This document shows positions 36,699 to 46,124 of a stretch of DNA of 64,000 nt, in pieces (the stretch's first letter is position 1; every line of letters starts with the position of its first letter). The position numbers and the translations under genes were made by a program. Source of the DNA: Biformimicrobium ophioploci (GTDB lineage: Bacteria > Pseudomonadota > Gammaproteobacteria > Pseudomonadales > Cellvibrionaceae); NCBI RefSeq assembly GCF_030270605.1, contig NZ_BSYJ01000004.1, positions 310,001-374,000 on the forward strand. Direction: 5' to 3'. A model generated the notes under the pieces. That model saw only the letters and a list, made by a program, of their open reading frames with translations. It made no database searches and was not told the origin of the DNA.

Positions 36699-37873
36699 GT
36701 CACTTTCTCCCCGTGAGAGCTTCTGTTATTGGTTTTATTGTTCAGCAGAAAGGGAATGCTGATCGTAACCAGCATACCGCCTTCCTCGGTAATTTTCTGG
36801 GTTAGCGTGTAGTCATCTTCGTACAGCGTGGAGAGCCGTTCCCGTACATTGGCCAGTCCCAGCCCAGTGGACTCAGTCGACTGGGTGTCCTTGTCTGTAG
36901 AGCCGTTTCTCTGGCCTGAGTCACAAACCTGCAGGAACAGTCTGTCGTCGTTCCGGTAGGCGCGGACTTTGATGACCCCGCCGGACTCCGATACCGCAAT
37001 CGCATATTTTATTGCATTTTCCGCCAGAGGTTGCAGCAGCATGCTCGGTACCAGGGCGTCACGGGTTCGCTCATCGACCTGAACCTTTACCTGCAGCCTG
37101 TCTGCAAAGCGGGTTTTCTCGATCTCCAGGTAGAGCAGCACCGCGTCAATTTCTTTGTGCAAACTGACGGTGTGTGAGGGGTCACCCGTGAGGGAATGTC
37201 TCAGGAACTGACTCAGGTGGACGACCATATCCCGGGCTTCACCCGGTTGGTCGAACCTGATCAGGGCGTTGATCGAATTGAGCGTGTTAAACAGAAAGTG
37301 CGGGTTCAGCTGATACCGTAGCATCTTGAGCTGGGCTTCTTTTGCGATGGCCTCAGCATGGAGTCTGCGAAGTTGCTCGCGCTCGTGTACCGCGGCAACC
37401 TGAAGAACCTTTTCATGTTCCCGTTCCAGCAACAGGAAATACTTTACCCCGCAATACAGGGCGCTCCAGAAAAGGAACACAAAAAGCGAGGCGTAATACC
37501 AGCCCCCAAATTCGGACCAGAGCGAATGCTCACCAGTCAGGCGGATGTAGGTCTCCATACGGACAAGCGTCCAGATGCCCGCAATTACGGCGACTGCCAC
37601 CAGGTAAATGAACGAGCGAAGGGCTGGAGGTGCATCCCAGGCCACATCGAATATGGGTTTCAGCAGGAGCGACAGCAGGAAGCCAACCGTACAGTGGAAC
37701 AGGGTATTGGCAGGTTCGAAATTCGGTAGCTCTACTGAGGAGTGCCAGAGTGTAAGAGAAAGGAAGGTCGTCGCCAGTATGCCGGTCCAGCTGACTAGCT
37801 GTAGTTTCCAGAACCAGTTCGGCGATGCGAGTCCGACAGCACGGTTGTGATAATGCTGGGTATTGGCCGACAT
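36695..37873 (-). CDS. LytS-type sensor histidine kinase
   Basis: A 392-residue membrane kinase of the His_kinase (LytS/YehU-like) family. About four hydrophobic helices occupy residues 25-150, then a short coiled coil, the phospho-acceptor motif QLNPHFLFNTLN with His192, and an ATPase domain with LQPLAENAIKYA and STGLGLANVRERL. There is no separate sensory domain beyond the membrane helices. It is divergent from sugar transporter 2 (38241) and coupled to the LytTR regulator. It is closely similar to the kinase at 52309, and the N-terminal helices of both end in GGWY before another helix. Confidence 0.92.
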   Translation of the reverse strand: MSANTQHYHNRAVGLASPNWFWKLQLVSWTGILATTFLSLTLWHSSVELPNFEPANTLFHCTVGFLLSLLLKPIFDVAWDAPPALRSFIYLVAVAVIAGIWTLVRMETYIRLTGEHSLWSEFGGWYYASLFVFLFWSALYCGVKYFLLLEREHEKVLQVAAVHEREQLRRLHAEAIAKEAQLKMLRYQLNPHFLFNTLNSINALIRFDQPGEARDMVVHLSQFLRHSLTGDPSHTVSLHKEIDAVLLYLEIEKTRFADRLQVKVQVDERTRDALVPSMLLQPLAENAIKYAIAVSESGGVIKVRAYRNDDRLFLQVCDSGQRNGSTDKDTQSTESTGLGLANVRERLSTLYEDDYTLTQKITEEGGMLVTISIPFLLNNKTNNRSSHGEKVT

Positions 37874-38240
37874 ATGCCCGGTTTCTTCGAGGTTGCGCTT
37901 ATTTTTTTACTAATCTTGCGCAATTTTTGATGTTCTGCGCATCGCTGAGCAGATAATAACCTGAGGTGCTGGTTCCCGCTAGCCGCCAACGTGACTGTAA
38001 GACCGCCTTATCGCCAGGATGGTCCCTCTTGCCGCGACTGCCCCCAAAAAAGTCCGCCTCATCTTACGGATTGCCTGCTATGTCTTTCGCTGGCGTGTCT
38101 CTATGGTAAAGTTGCCCGGTGAAAATAGCCCTTTGCCCTTCGCGGGTATTGCCTTGACGGCTGGCACTAACTCCGTGCTATTCAGGGCTTGGCTCCAGCG
38201 GATTCAATGGCAGTAGAACAATGACAATGCCGGTGTTCTC
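37874..38240. other. Divergent intergenic region
   Basis: A 367-nt gap between the kinase (-) and sugar transporter 2 (+) that must hold both promoters. It is AT-rich near the kinase side. I see no convincing repeat, RNA or operator in it. Confidence 0.45.
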
Positions 38241-39563
38241 ATGAAAGATTTGGCTTCTAAGTCAGGCGCACCGCTGACGTTGCAGGAAGCAATGGGTGAC
38301 CGGCGGGACATGGATGCGGTTGCAAGCCCGCGCTTCAGCCTGCTGGTGCTCACCTCCCTGTTCTTTATCTGGGGTTTCATTACCAGCCTCAACGATATCC
38401 TGCTGCCGCATCTGAAAAACGTTTTTGAACTGAGCTATACAGAAGCGTCGCTGGTCCAATCGAGCTTTTTTGCCGCTTATCTTATCGTTTCCGTACCTGC
38501 GGGATTGTTATTAAAGCGAATCGGGTACCAGCTGGGTCTGGTGTTGGGCCTCTTGATTGCCTGTGCCGGTTGTCTGGTTTTCATTCCGGCAGCGCGCATG
38601 CAGGTTTACGAAGTGTTTCTGCTGGGCCTGTTCGTCCTCGCGTCAGGCATCACGATCCTTCAGGTTTCGGCAAATCCTTACGTCATCGCCTTGGGCAGTT
38701 CGGAGAGCGCGCCGAGCCGGCTCAATATGACCCAGGCATTCAACTCACTGGGGACAATGCTGGCTCCGGTATTCGGTGGTCTGGTCCTGTTCTCTACTGT
38801 TCCGACAGTCGCCGATCATGCGTCGGCAGAAGCTATCCGGGCGTTTCGCGCTAGTGAGGCCGCCCTGGTGGAAGCGCCGTATTTCTGGCTTGCGGTAATC
38901 CTGCTTCTGATGGTTGCCTTTTTCTCATGGGTGAGGTTGCCTGTCGCTCCAACCAAGCCGCATGAATCTTCAGTCGATACGGTCGATGCCGGGGTATTCC
39001 GGATTTTCCGCTTTCCGCGCCTGACCCTTGGCGCAGTCGGGATTTTTGTCTACGTGGGTGCCGAGGTAGCGATTGGCAGTTACCTGGTCAACTTTTTCGG
39101 CGAGCCCTCGGTCGCCGGCATGAGTACTTCGCAGGCATCCCGCTATGTTTCCTGGTATTGGGGCGGCGCCATGGTGGGCCGGTTTATCGGGGCGCTGTTG
39201 TTGCGCTACGTACGCCCTGGGCTGATGTTGGCAGTGTGCGGGTTCTTTGCCTCTGTCCTGGTTGCCGTCGCCATGCTTTCGACCGGGTTCCAGGCTGTGT
39301 GGGCGATACTGGCTGTTGGCCTGTTTAACTCGATCATGTTCCCGACCATCTTCAGCCTGGCGTTGGGTGGCCTCGGGCAATTCGCCAGCCAGGGGGCGGG
39401 CGTATTGTGTATGGCGATTGTCGGTGGCGCAGTTGTCCCGTTTGTACAGGGTGTCTTTGCCGACCTGCTGGGTATCCAGATGTCCTTCTTCGTGCCGCTG
39501 ATTTGCTACTGCTATATCGTTTACTACGGTGCGTTTTCGCCACTCCTGCGCAATCGCACCTGA
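38241..39563 (+). CDS. FHS-family sugar MFS transporter 2
   Basis: A 440-residue permease paralogous to the one at 34491, sharing [47 protein letters not shown] and the [10 protein letters not shown] block. It belongs to the GluP/FucP branch of MFS and probably imports hexose. It is divergent from the LytS kinase and 153 nt upstream of the first GH3 gene, which suggests one unit of uptake plus hydrolysis. The polar N-terminal extension of about 30 residues may be shorter if a later start is used. Confidence 0.9.
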   Translation: MKDLASKSGAPLTLQEAMGDRRDMDAVASPRFSLLVLTSLFFIWGFITSLNDILLPHLKNVFELSYTEASLVQSSFFAAYLIVSVPAGLLLKRIGYQLGLVLGLLIACAGCLVFIPAARMQVYEVFLLGLFVLASGITILQVSANPYVIALGSSESAPSRLNMTQAFNSLGTMLAPVFGGLVLFSTVPTVADHASAEAIRAFRASEAALVEAPYFWLAVILLLMVAFFSWVRLPVAPTKPHESSVDTVDAGVFRIFRFPRLTLGAVGIFVYVGAEVAIGSYLVNFFGEPSVAGMSTSQASRYVSWYWGGAMVGRFIGALLLRYVRPGLMLAVCGFFASVLVAVAMLSTGFQAVWAILAVGLFNSIMFPTIFSLALGGLGQFASQGAGVLCMAIVGGAVVPFVQGVFADLLGIQMSFFVPLICYCYIVYYGAFSPLLRNRT

Positions 39564-39716
39564 GGATTCCGTTTCGGCAACAATTCAGTCCCTTCTGCCG
39601 ACAATCTCTTGCTAGCAAAGTCCATCCGTTGCATGTTTCACGGTTAGGGTTTCCGGGCCTCTGAGGGGCACGCGGCCGCCGAGCCGGCCGGACGACAATA
39701 ATGACGAGAGGGCTTT

Positions 39717-42290
39717 ATGTTATCGAATAAAAAATTCATGGCTGGTCTCCTGGCCTCGGCAATTACGCTGGTGGGCTGTGATACCGGGGACCAGGCCCAT
39801 AGTGCAGACTCCGCCTCCGTTGAGGAAAATACAGAGGCGAAGGTGGAGTCCTTCGATATAACGGTATGGCCGGAGCTGCAGCCGGCTCTGGCGGTGGATG
39901 CGGCGCTGGAAGCGCGCATCGACGATCTCCTTTCCCGCATGACGCTCGAGGAGAAAGTCGGCCAGATGATCCAGGCCGAGATCAAGTATGTCACGCCCGA
40001 GGATGTCAAGAACTACCACCTGGGCTCTGTTTTGAACGGTGGTGGCACCTACCCGAACAATGACAAGTTTGCCACGCCGCAGGACTGGCTGGCGCTCTCA
40101 GAAGCATTTTTTGCTGCGTCCATGGATACCGCTGACGGCGGGACGGCGATTCCGATCATCTGGGGCAGCGATGCGGTGCATGGCCACAACAATATCGTCG
40201 GTGCAACGCTCTACCCGCATAATATTGGCCTGGGTGCGGCACGGGACCCGGAGTTGATCCGCCGCATTGGTGAAGCCACGGCGCGTGAAGTGGCAGTGAC
40301 CGGGGTCGACTGGACCTTCGCCCCCACTGTGGCAGTGGTACGTGACGACCGCTGGGGCCGGACTTATGAAAGCTATTCTGAAGACCCGGAAATAGTAAAA
40401 GCCTATGCCGAGGAGATGGTCAAAGGCCTCCAGGGCGAAAAGGGCCAAGAGGACTTCCTGCGCGGCAAGAACCTCGTTGCGACCGCCAAACACTTTGTTG
40501 GCGATGGTGGCACCGTGCGCGGCATTGATCGCGGCGACAACATCGTGCCGGAAAAGGAGCTCGCAGAGGTCCATGCGGCGGGCTACCTGAGCGCGCTGCC
40601 AGCCGGTGTCCAGACCGTCATGGCTTCCTTTAACAGCTGGAATGGCGACCGCCTGCACGGCCACAAGTACCTGCTCACTGACGTTCTCAAAGAGCGCCTG
40701 GGCTTCGATGGTTTCGTGGTCGGCGACTGGAACGGCCACCGGTTTGTGCCGGGCTGTACCGTAGACAGCTGTGCGGCGGCGATCAATGCCGGTCTCGATA
40801 TGTTTATGGTGCCGTCGGACTGGAAGAAGCTGTACGAAAATACGCTGGCTCAAGCCAAAAGTGGTGAAATCGGGGCGGAACGCCTGGAAGATGCGGTACG
40901 TCGTATTCTGCGGGTGAAGATCCGTGCAGGACTGTTCGAGCGTAACCGCCCATTGGCGGGCAAGGACGGCATCCTCGGTAACGACGCGCACCGGGCGCTG
41001 GCACGTGAGGCCGTGCGTAAATCGCTGGTATTGCTGAAGAACAACGATAACCTGCTGCCGCTGAAGCCTTCCCAGAATATCCTCGTTGCGGGCGACGGTG
41101 CCCATAACCTCTCCAAGCAGTCCGGTGGCTGGACCATCTCCTGGCAGGGCACCGGTAATACCCGTGAGGATTTCCCGGGCGCGACCACAATTTTTGAAGG
41201 CATTGAGTCTGCGGTGTCCGCCGCAGGTGGCAAGGCCGTATTGAATGAAAATGGTGAAATTGACGGCGAGAAGCCAGATGTTGCCATTGTGGTGTTTGGT
41301 GAGGAGCCCTACGCAGAGTGGCATGGCGACATCGCCAGCATCGAATACCAGCTTGGCCACAAGAAAGATCTGGCGCTGCTGAAGAAACTGCGCGAACAGG
41401 GTATCCCGGTCGTCAGTGTTTTCCTGTCCGGTCGCCCGCTGTGGGTGAACAAGGAGCTGAATGCCTCTGACGCTTTCGTGGCAGCCTGGTTGCCCGGCTC
41501 TGAAGGTGCCGGTATCGCCGATGTGCTGTTTACCGATGCCGATGGGCAGGTGCAACACGACTTTACCGGTACTCTGCCTTTCAGCTGGCCCGAATATGTC
41601 CACCAGTCAGTACTGAACCCTTATCACGAAGGCTATGAGCCGCTGTTTGCACTGGGTTACGGCCTTGCTGCCGGCGAAGAATCCCTGGTGAGCAACAGCC
41701 TGACCGAGGATGGCGAAACTTACGCTGCCGGCGCCCTGGAAGATGCCTGGTTGATGGTTTCACGCCCGCGTGCACCCTGGGGCCTGGTGATCCAGGATTC
41801 TGGCGAGCCGGTTGCCGTGACCGGAAACCGCGCGAGTAGCGGCGAGGACGAAAATATCGTGGTGGCCTCCATCGATATGGAGTCCCAGGAAGACGCTCGC
41901 CAGTTCGAATTCAAGGGATTGCGTCCTGGTAAGGTCAGGCTTGGTGCGGAGAAACCGCAGGACCTCAGCCGCTATGTCAACGAAGGCGCTGCCCTGTCAT
42001 TTGATGTGCGTGTGGATCGCAAGCCGGAGCTTCCTGTCAGCGCTCTGATTGAGTGTGGCGAGGAGTGCGTGGCCGATCTGCCGCTGCAGTCCGAACTTGC
42101 CAAACTCGAGCCCGGCAGCTGGGCGAAGATGTCCATTGACCTTCAGTGTTTCGTGGAGCGTGGTGCAGACTTCTCCAGCGTCTCGAGTGCGGTGGCATTT
42201 GCCAGTGAAGGCCCTCTGCAGCTTTCTGTAGCCAATGTGAAGTATGTGCCTGATGCTGCCAATGCGGATAGCATCCGGTGTGAAGGCTAG
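39717..42290 (+). CDS. GH3 exo-beta-glucanase, ExoP type (lipoprotein)
   Basis: An 857-residue GH3 enzyme. The lipoprotein signal ends at LVGC (Cys21), so it is membrane-anchored in the periplasm or outer membrane. The GH3 N-domain has WGSDAVHGHNN, KHFVGDGGT and nucleophile Asp337 (FVVGDW). The second alpha/beta domain follows, with the SGGWTISWQG loop. The last 150 or so residues match the C-terminal domain of ExoP-like exo-1,3/1,4-beta-glucanases (APW...CGEEC...GSW...LQCF...C). It acts on beta-glucan oligosaccharides, releasing glucose. The DUF4380 gene begins 4 nt after its stop, forming an operon. Confidence 0.93.
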   Translation: MLSNKKFMAGLLASAITLVGCDTGDQAHSADSASVEENTEAKVESFDITVWPELQPALAVDAALEARIDDLLSRMTLEEKVGQMIQAEIKYVTPEDVKNYHLGSVLNGGGTYPNNDKFATPQDWLALSEAFFAASMDTADGGTAIPIIWGSDAVHGHNNIVGATLYPHNIGLGAARDPELIRRIGEATAREVAVTGVDWTFAPTVAVVRDDRWGRTYESYSEDPEIVKAYAEEMVKGLQGEKGQEDFLRGKNLVATAKHFVGDGGTVRGIDRGDNIVPEKELAEVHAAGYLSALPAGVQTVMASFNSWNGDRLHGHKYLLTDVLKERLGFDGFVVGDWNGHRFVPGCTVDSCAAAINAGLDMFMVPSDWKKLYENTLAQAKSGEIGAERLEDAVRRILRVKIRAGLFERNRPLAGKDGILGNDAHRALAREAVRKSLVLLKNNDNLLPLKPSQNILVAGDGAHNLSKQSGGWTISWQGTGNTREDFPGATTIFEGIESAVSAAGGKAVLNENGEIDGEKPDVAIVVFGEEPYAEWHGDIASIEYQLGHKKDLALLKKLREQGIPVVSVFLSGRPLWVNKELNASDAFVAAWLPGSEGAGIADVLFTDADGQVQHDFTGTLPFSWPEYVHQSVLNPYHEGYEPLFALGYGLAAGEESLVSNSLTEDGETYAAGALEDAWLMVSRPRAPWGLVIQDSGEPVAVTGNRASSGEDENIVVASIDMESQEDARQFEFKGLRPGKVRLGAEKPQDLSRYVNEGAALSFDVRVDRKPELPVSALIECGEECVADLPLQSELAKLEPGSWAKMSIDLQCFVERGADFSSVSSAVAFASEGPLQLSVANVKYVPDAANADSIRCEG

Positions 42291-42294
42291 GCCC

Positions 42295-43242
42295 ATGCGC
42301 AGAGACGGTGCGTTAGCACGACTATGTGCCGTTGTGCTGTGGGGCATGCAGGCGGGTTTCGCGTACGCGGAACCTGCCCCTGAGGCAGGGCGGGTATTGA
42401 CCTTGCGCGAGGGTGTGCTGACCGTATCTATTGACCCCGCTCTTGGCGGGCGTGTTACCGGGCTGTCGCTTGGTAATCACGAATTCCTCAGTGGGTCAGA
42501 TGTGCACGCCAACAATTTTGGCTCAACCTTCTGGCTGAGTCCGCAGACCATCTGGAACTGGCCGCCGGTCGCCGCCCACGATTCGGGCGTATATACAACC
42601 CTTGAGGAATCGCCGCGTAAAGTCACCATGGCGAGTCAGGCAGGGGCCGGAGCGATTGTAGAAAAGTCCGTGGATGTACTGGCTCCGGATCTTATACGTC
42701 TGGATTACCGGGTTACGGCGCAAAAGCCATTTCCGGAACTCGCAGCCTGGCAAATAAGCCGGGTCGCGAATCGAGGCCTGGCTTTCGCGCCGGTGACGCC
42801 GGAGACCGTGCAGGTGGTCCGAGGCGCTATGGACATTAGCGTCGATGATAGCGGCATTATGTGGCTGGCGCTCGATCCCGATGCGCCACTGCGTGAGGGC
42901 AAGGTCATCGCAAATGGCAGCGAAGGCTGGCTGGCTTTTGTGGATAGCGGGCATTTGTATCTAAAGATATATCCGCTCGTTAACCCAGCGCATATGGCGA
43001 CTGGCGAAGGTGACATTGAGTTGTACCTGAGCGGCGAGAAACCCTACCTGGAGCTTGAATTGCAGAGCGCTGCGCAGGCTCTTGCGGAAGGTGAAACCCT
43101 CGACTGGTTCACTTACTGGCTAGTGGAGCCAGTCCCGGCAGGGATAGAGCTGACCAGGGGATCTTCCGAACTGATCGCGTATGTTCGGGGCAGGGCACGT
43201 CAAATTCAGCAAATGACAAGCGTCGCCTCGCACGCAGAGTGA
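42295..43242 (+). CDS. DUF4380-type (galactose-mutarotase-like fold) secreted protein
   Basis: A 315-residue protein with a signal peptide (cleavage near AGFAYA). It matches the DUF4380 group: LGGRVTGLSLGNHEFL, then NFGSTFWLSPQTIWNWPP and WQISRV, a beta-sandwich related to aldose-1-epimerases. The function of this family is not established; a sugar-binding or anomer-converting role is plausible. The start at 42295 is 5 nt past the GH3 stop; the ORF extends upstream only inside the GH3 gene. It lies between two GH3 genes, so a periplasmic role on glucose or gluco-oligosaccharides is inferred. Confidence 0.8.
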   Translation: MRRDGALARLCAVVLWGMQAGFAYAEPAPEAGRVLTLREGVLTVSIDPALGGRVTGLSLGNHEFLSGSDVHANNFGSTFWLSPQTIWNWPPVAAHDSGVYTTLEESPRKVTMASQAGAGAIVEKSVDVLAPDLIRLDYRVTAQKPFPELAAWQISRVANRGLAFAPVTPETVQVVRGAMDISVDDSGIMWLALDPDAPLREGKVIANGSEGWLAFVDSGHLYLKIYPLVNPAHMATGEGDIELYLSGEKPYLELELQSAAQALAEGETLDWFTYWLVEPVPAGIELTRGSSELIAYVRGRARQIQQMTSVASHAE

Positions 43243-43284
43243 AATTCCAACAAAAATAACGTTCCCGTTCATGTGGAGAAAATA

Positions 43285-45201
43285 GTGAAGAATAATCGTG
43301 CGGCCCTGTTCGGGCTATCAGCGCTTATCCTGGCTTCTGCCGGGGCTTATATGGTGGTTGAAGCAAATGGTGGGCGTTCGGTGGATGCCCCTGAACAGGC
43401 TCAAGTTGATGATCGCGCTGACGATATGCGGTCGGTCGAGAAGCGGGTTGCCGACCTGGTCAGTAAAATGACCCTTGCCGAAAAAGTTGGCCAGATGACA
43501 CAGGCGGAGCGTCGCCATGCGACACCGGCCGATGTGAAGAAATACTTTCTCGGCTCCGTCCTGAACGGTGGCGGATCTATCCCCGGAGAAAACCGCCGCG
43601 AAGATTGGGTCAAGATGGTTCAGGACTTCCAGCAGGCCGCAAAGGACACCCGCCTGGGTATTCCCATGATCTGGGGTACCGATGCCGTCCATGGCCACAG
43701 CAATGTGCTGAACGCCACTATCTTTCCCCACAATGTGGGCCTGGGCGCAACGCGCAACCCGGAACTGGTTGGCGAGATCGCCGCGGCTACTGCAAAGGAA
43801 GTTGCCGCAACCGGTATTCACTGGACCTTTGCACCAACGCTTTGTGTCGCACGTGACGATCGTTGGGGCCGCGCTTATGAATGTTTTGGTGAGGACCCTG
43901 AATTGGTAGCCCAGTTCGCGGGCCCCTTTGTAAAAGGTATGCAGGGTGCCTCCCTTGACGGCAGTACCCTGGCGTCCAGCAAGATTGTTGCGACCGCGAA
44001 GCACTGGGTGGGCGATGGTGGCACTACTTACGGTACTGGTGACGAGGGCTACGCCATCGATCGCGGTGACGTACAGCTCAGTGACGAGGCCTTCAGGGAA
44101 ATCCATATCACGCCCTACCTGCCGGCACTGGAGTCCGGCGTAGGTACCGTGATGGTGTCCTACAGCAGTGTCAACGGTAAGAAAATGCATGAGCACAAGG
44201 CACTGGTTACTGATGTACTCAAGGGTGAACTGGGCTTCGATGGCTTCGTGATTTCGGACTGGTCAGCGCTGAGTGAAATTCCGGCTGAGACCAATCGCGA
44301 ACGGGTAGTACGCTCTATCAATGCCGGCCTTGATATGATCATGGAGCCGGAGAAATGGAAGGAGTTCATTACCGACCTGACAGCGGCGGTCGAAGCGGGC
44401 GAGGTTCCAATGAGCCGTATCGATGATGCCGTGAGCCGTATTCTCTCCACCAAATTCCGCGCGGGCCTGTTTGAACACGATTTGCCGGTCCTCGCCGGTG
44501 ACTCTGCGGCAGGGGGCATGCTGGGGGCAGAGAGCCATCGCGCACTTGCCCGGCAGGCGGTGAGGGAGTCCCTTGTGCTCCTGAAGAACGACAAGAATCT
44601 TTTGCCCCTGTCCAAGGATGCGAAGATTTTCGTGGCGGGTGACCATGCCAATGACATCGGCCTGCAGTCTGGTGGCTGGACCATCGAATGGCAGGGCAAG
44701 CGGGGTGACATCACCGCAGGAACCACTATTTTTGAAGGTATCAAGGGGCTCGCTGGCGGCGACGTTACCTTCAGTGCAAACGGCGAGGGTGTGGAAGGCC
44801 ACGATGTCGCTATCGTGGTTGTGGGTGAAGAACCCTACGCTGAAGGCATGGGCGACTATGTCGAAAAGCCGTGTGAGAAGTGCCAGCCGATCACTTTGCC
44901 GAAAGAGCAGCAGGAAGTGCTGGCGCGAGTACAGGCAAGCGGGGTGCCGACGGTTGTTGTCGTGGTTTCAGGGCGCCCATTGATGATGAGTGAAGAGTTT
45001 TCTTCTGCGCAGGCCGCGGTTGCTGCCTGGCTACCGGGCAGTGAGGGTGCGGGTGTTGCTGACGTATTGTTCGGCGATCACACGCCAAAGGGCAAGCTGC
45101 CGGTCACCTGGCCAAGGCATCTCAAGCAGGTGCCAATCAACAAGGGTGACAAGGAATACGATCCGCTGTTCCCGTATGGATTCGGCCTGACGTATCCCTA
45201 A
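43285..45201 (+). CDS. GH3 beta-glucosidase without ExoP C-terminal domain
   Basis: A 638-residue GH3 enzyme with an N-terminal hydrophobic segment (residues 7-27) that is a signal peptide or anchor. It has GTDAVHGHSN, KHWVGDGGT and nucleophile Asp325 (FVISDW), then the second GH3 domain with SGGWTIEWQG, ending at YGFGLTYP. It stops where the other two GH3 proteins of the locus continue for another 200 residues. The GTG at 43285 is chosen because GGAG lies 6 nt upstream; another GTG at 43273 is possible. A terminator follows. The missing domain has a free-standing counterpart at 46125. Confidence 0.9.
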   Translation: MKNNRAALFGLSALILASAGAYMVVEANGGRSVDAPEQAQVDDRADDMRSVEKRVADLVSKMTLAEKVGQMTQAERRHATPADVKKYFLGSVLNGGGSIPGENRREDWVKMVQDFQQAAKDTRLGIPMIWGTDAVHGHSNVLNATIFPHNVGLGATRNPELVGEIAAATAKEVAATGIHWTFAPTLCVARDDRWGRAYECFGEDPELVAQFAGPFVKGMQGASLDGSTLASSKIVATAKHWVGDGGTTYGTGDEGYAIDRGDVQLSDEAFREIHITPYLPALESGVGTVMVSYSSVNGKKMHEHKALVTDVLKGELGFDGFVISDWSALSEIPAETNRERVVRSINAGLDMIMEPEKWKEFITDLTAAVEAGEVPMSRIDDAVSRILSTKFRAGLFEHDLPVLAGDSAAGGMLGAESHRALARQAVRESLVLLKNDKNLLPLSKDAKIFVAGDHANDIGLQSGGWTIEWQGKRGDITAGTTIFEGIKGLAGGDVTFSANGEGVEGHDVAIVVVGEEPYAEGMGDYVEKPCEKCQPITLPKEQQEVLARVQASGVPTVVVVVSGRPLMMSEEFSSAQAAVAAWLPGSEGAGVADVLFGDHTPKGKLPVTWPRHLKQVPINKGDKEYDPLFPYGFGLTYP

Positions 45202-45224
45202 CAAAATCCGGACTGAGTAATGAG

Positions 45225-45274
45225 CGCCCCTCCCTGGCCGGACAATGTATGGCTGTGGGGTGGGGCGTTTTTTT
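45225..45274 (+). terminator. Rho-independent terminator after GH3 no. 2
   Basis: CGCCCCTCCC pairs with GGGTGGGGCG (one mismatch) across a 23-nt loop, followed by seven T residues. Confidence 0.7.
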
Positions 45275-45317
45275 ATCGGCAGTATTTCTGTGGCCAGCTT
45301 TAAGAAAGGGCGGAAAA

Positions 45318-46055
45318 ATGAAATCACTATGGTTTGCTTCTATGTTGGGTTTCGCGCAGCTTTCTGTTGGGCAACCGGTAATAAATACCGAGATTCCGCC
45401 AAGCATTGATGGTCGGATGGACGAAGCGGTATGGGCTGCTGCGCCCTGGTATGGGCTGGATCACCATATCCTGGGAGAAGTGCCGATACCGCAGGATTTC
45501 AGTGGGCGCTATAAGCTGCTCTGGGGGCAGGACAGACTCTACTTGCTTGCCGAGATTGTGGATGATGTGCTTTACGACAGTCATCCGGATCCATTGAGTT
45601 TCTACTGGGATGACGACTGCCTGGAGGTGTTTGTCGATGAAGACGCGTCCGGTGGCCTGCATCAGTATGACTTCAATGCCTTCGCCTACCATATCGCCCT
45701 CGATAACCAGGCTGTTGATATCGGCGGCCAGCGTCCGGATGGCTCGCCGGAATTTATCCTGTTGAACGATCATGTCAACAGCGCCTGGCAGCGCTCAGAA
45801 TCAGACCCGCGCACAATCGTCTGGGAAGTTGCCCTGAAAATTTTTGGTGACAACTACCAGCACGGCGATCCCGGTGCTCAGCCGGTACCGCTAAAGGCCG
45901 GGAAAAAAATGGGTTTTATGCTAGCGTACTGCGACAATGATGGCAGTGATGAAAGGGAGCATTTTATGGGCTCCCACGCCATTCAAGCGGTAGATGGCGA
46001 TAAGAATCGAGGCTATATCGACGCAAGCGTATTCGGAAAAATCATTCTTCAGTAA
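45318..46055 (+). CDS. Secreted CBM9-like carbohydrate-binding protein
   Basis: A 245-residue protein with a signal peptide (MKSLWFASMLGFAQLSVG). The rest resembles the CBM9-like domain (Pfam PF06452 type): IDGRMDEAVWAAAPW near the start, LYLLAEIVDD, and SFYWDDDCLEVFVDED, which are characteristic of this sugar-binding beta-sandwich. No catalytic module is attached. It probably binds glucan chains or reducing ends in the periplasm or outside. The ATG at 45318 has AGGGCGG upstream. It lies between GH3 no. 2 and the free ExoP_C-type protein. Confidence 0.8.
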   Translation: MKSLWFASMLGFAQLSVGQPVINTEIPPSIDGRMDEAVWAAAPWYGLDHHILGEVPIPQDFSGRYKLLWGQDRLYLLAEIVDDVLYDSHPDPLSFYWDDDCLEVFVDEDASGGLHQYDFNAFAYHIALDNQAVDIGGQRPDGSPEFILLNDHVNSAWQRSESDPRTIVWEVALKIFGDNYQHGDPGAQPVPLKAGKKMGFMLAYCDNDGSDEREHFMGSHAIQAVDGDKNRGYIDASVFGKIILQ

Positions 46056-46124
46056 AACCGTATTTAACTTTCCTTGCCAGGGCGCGGTTATGCCTCAGAG
46101 CGAGAATAATTATCAGGAGGATAT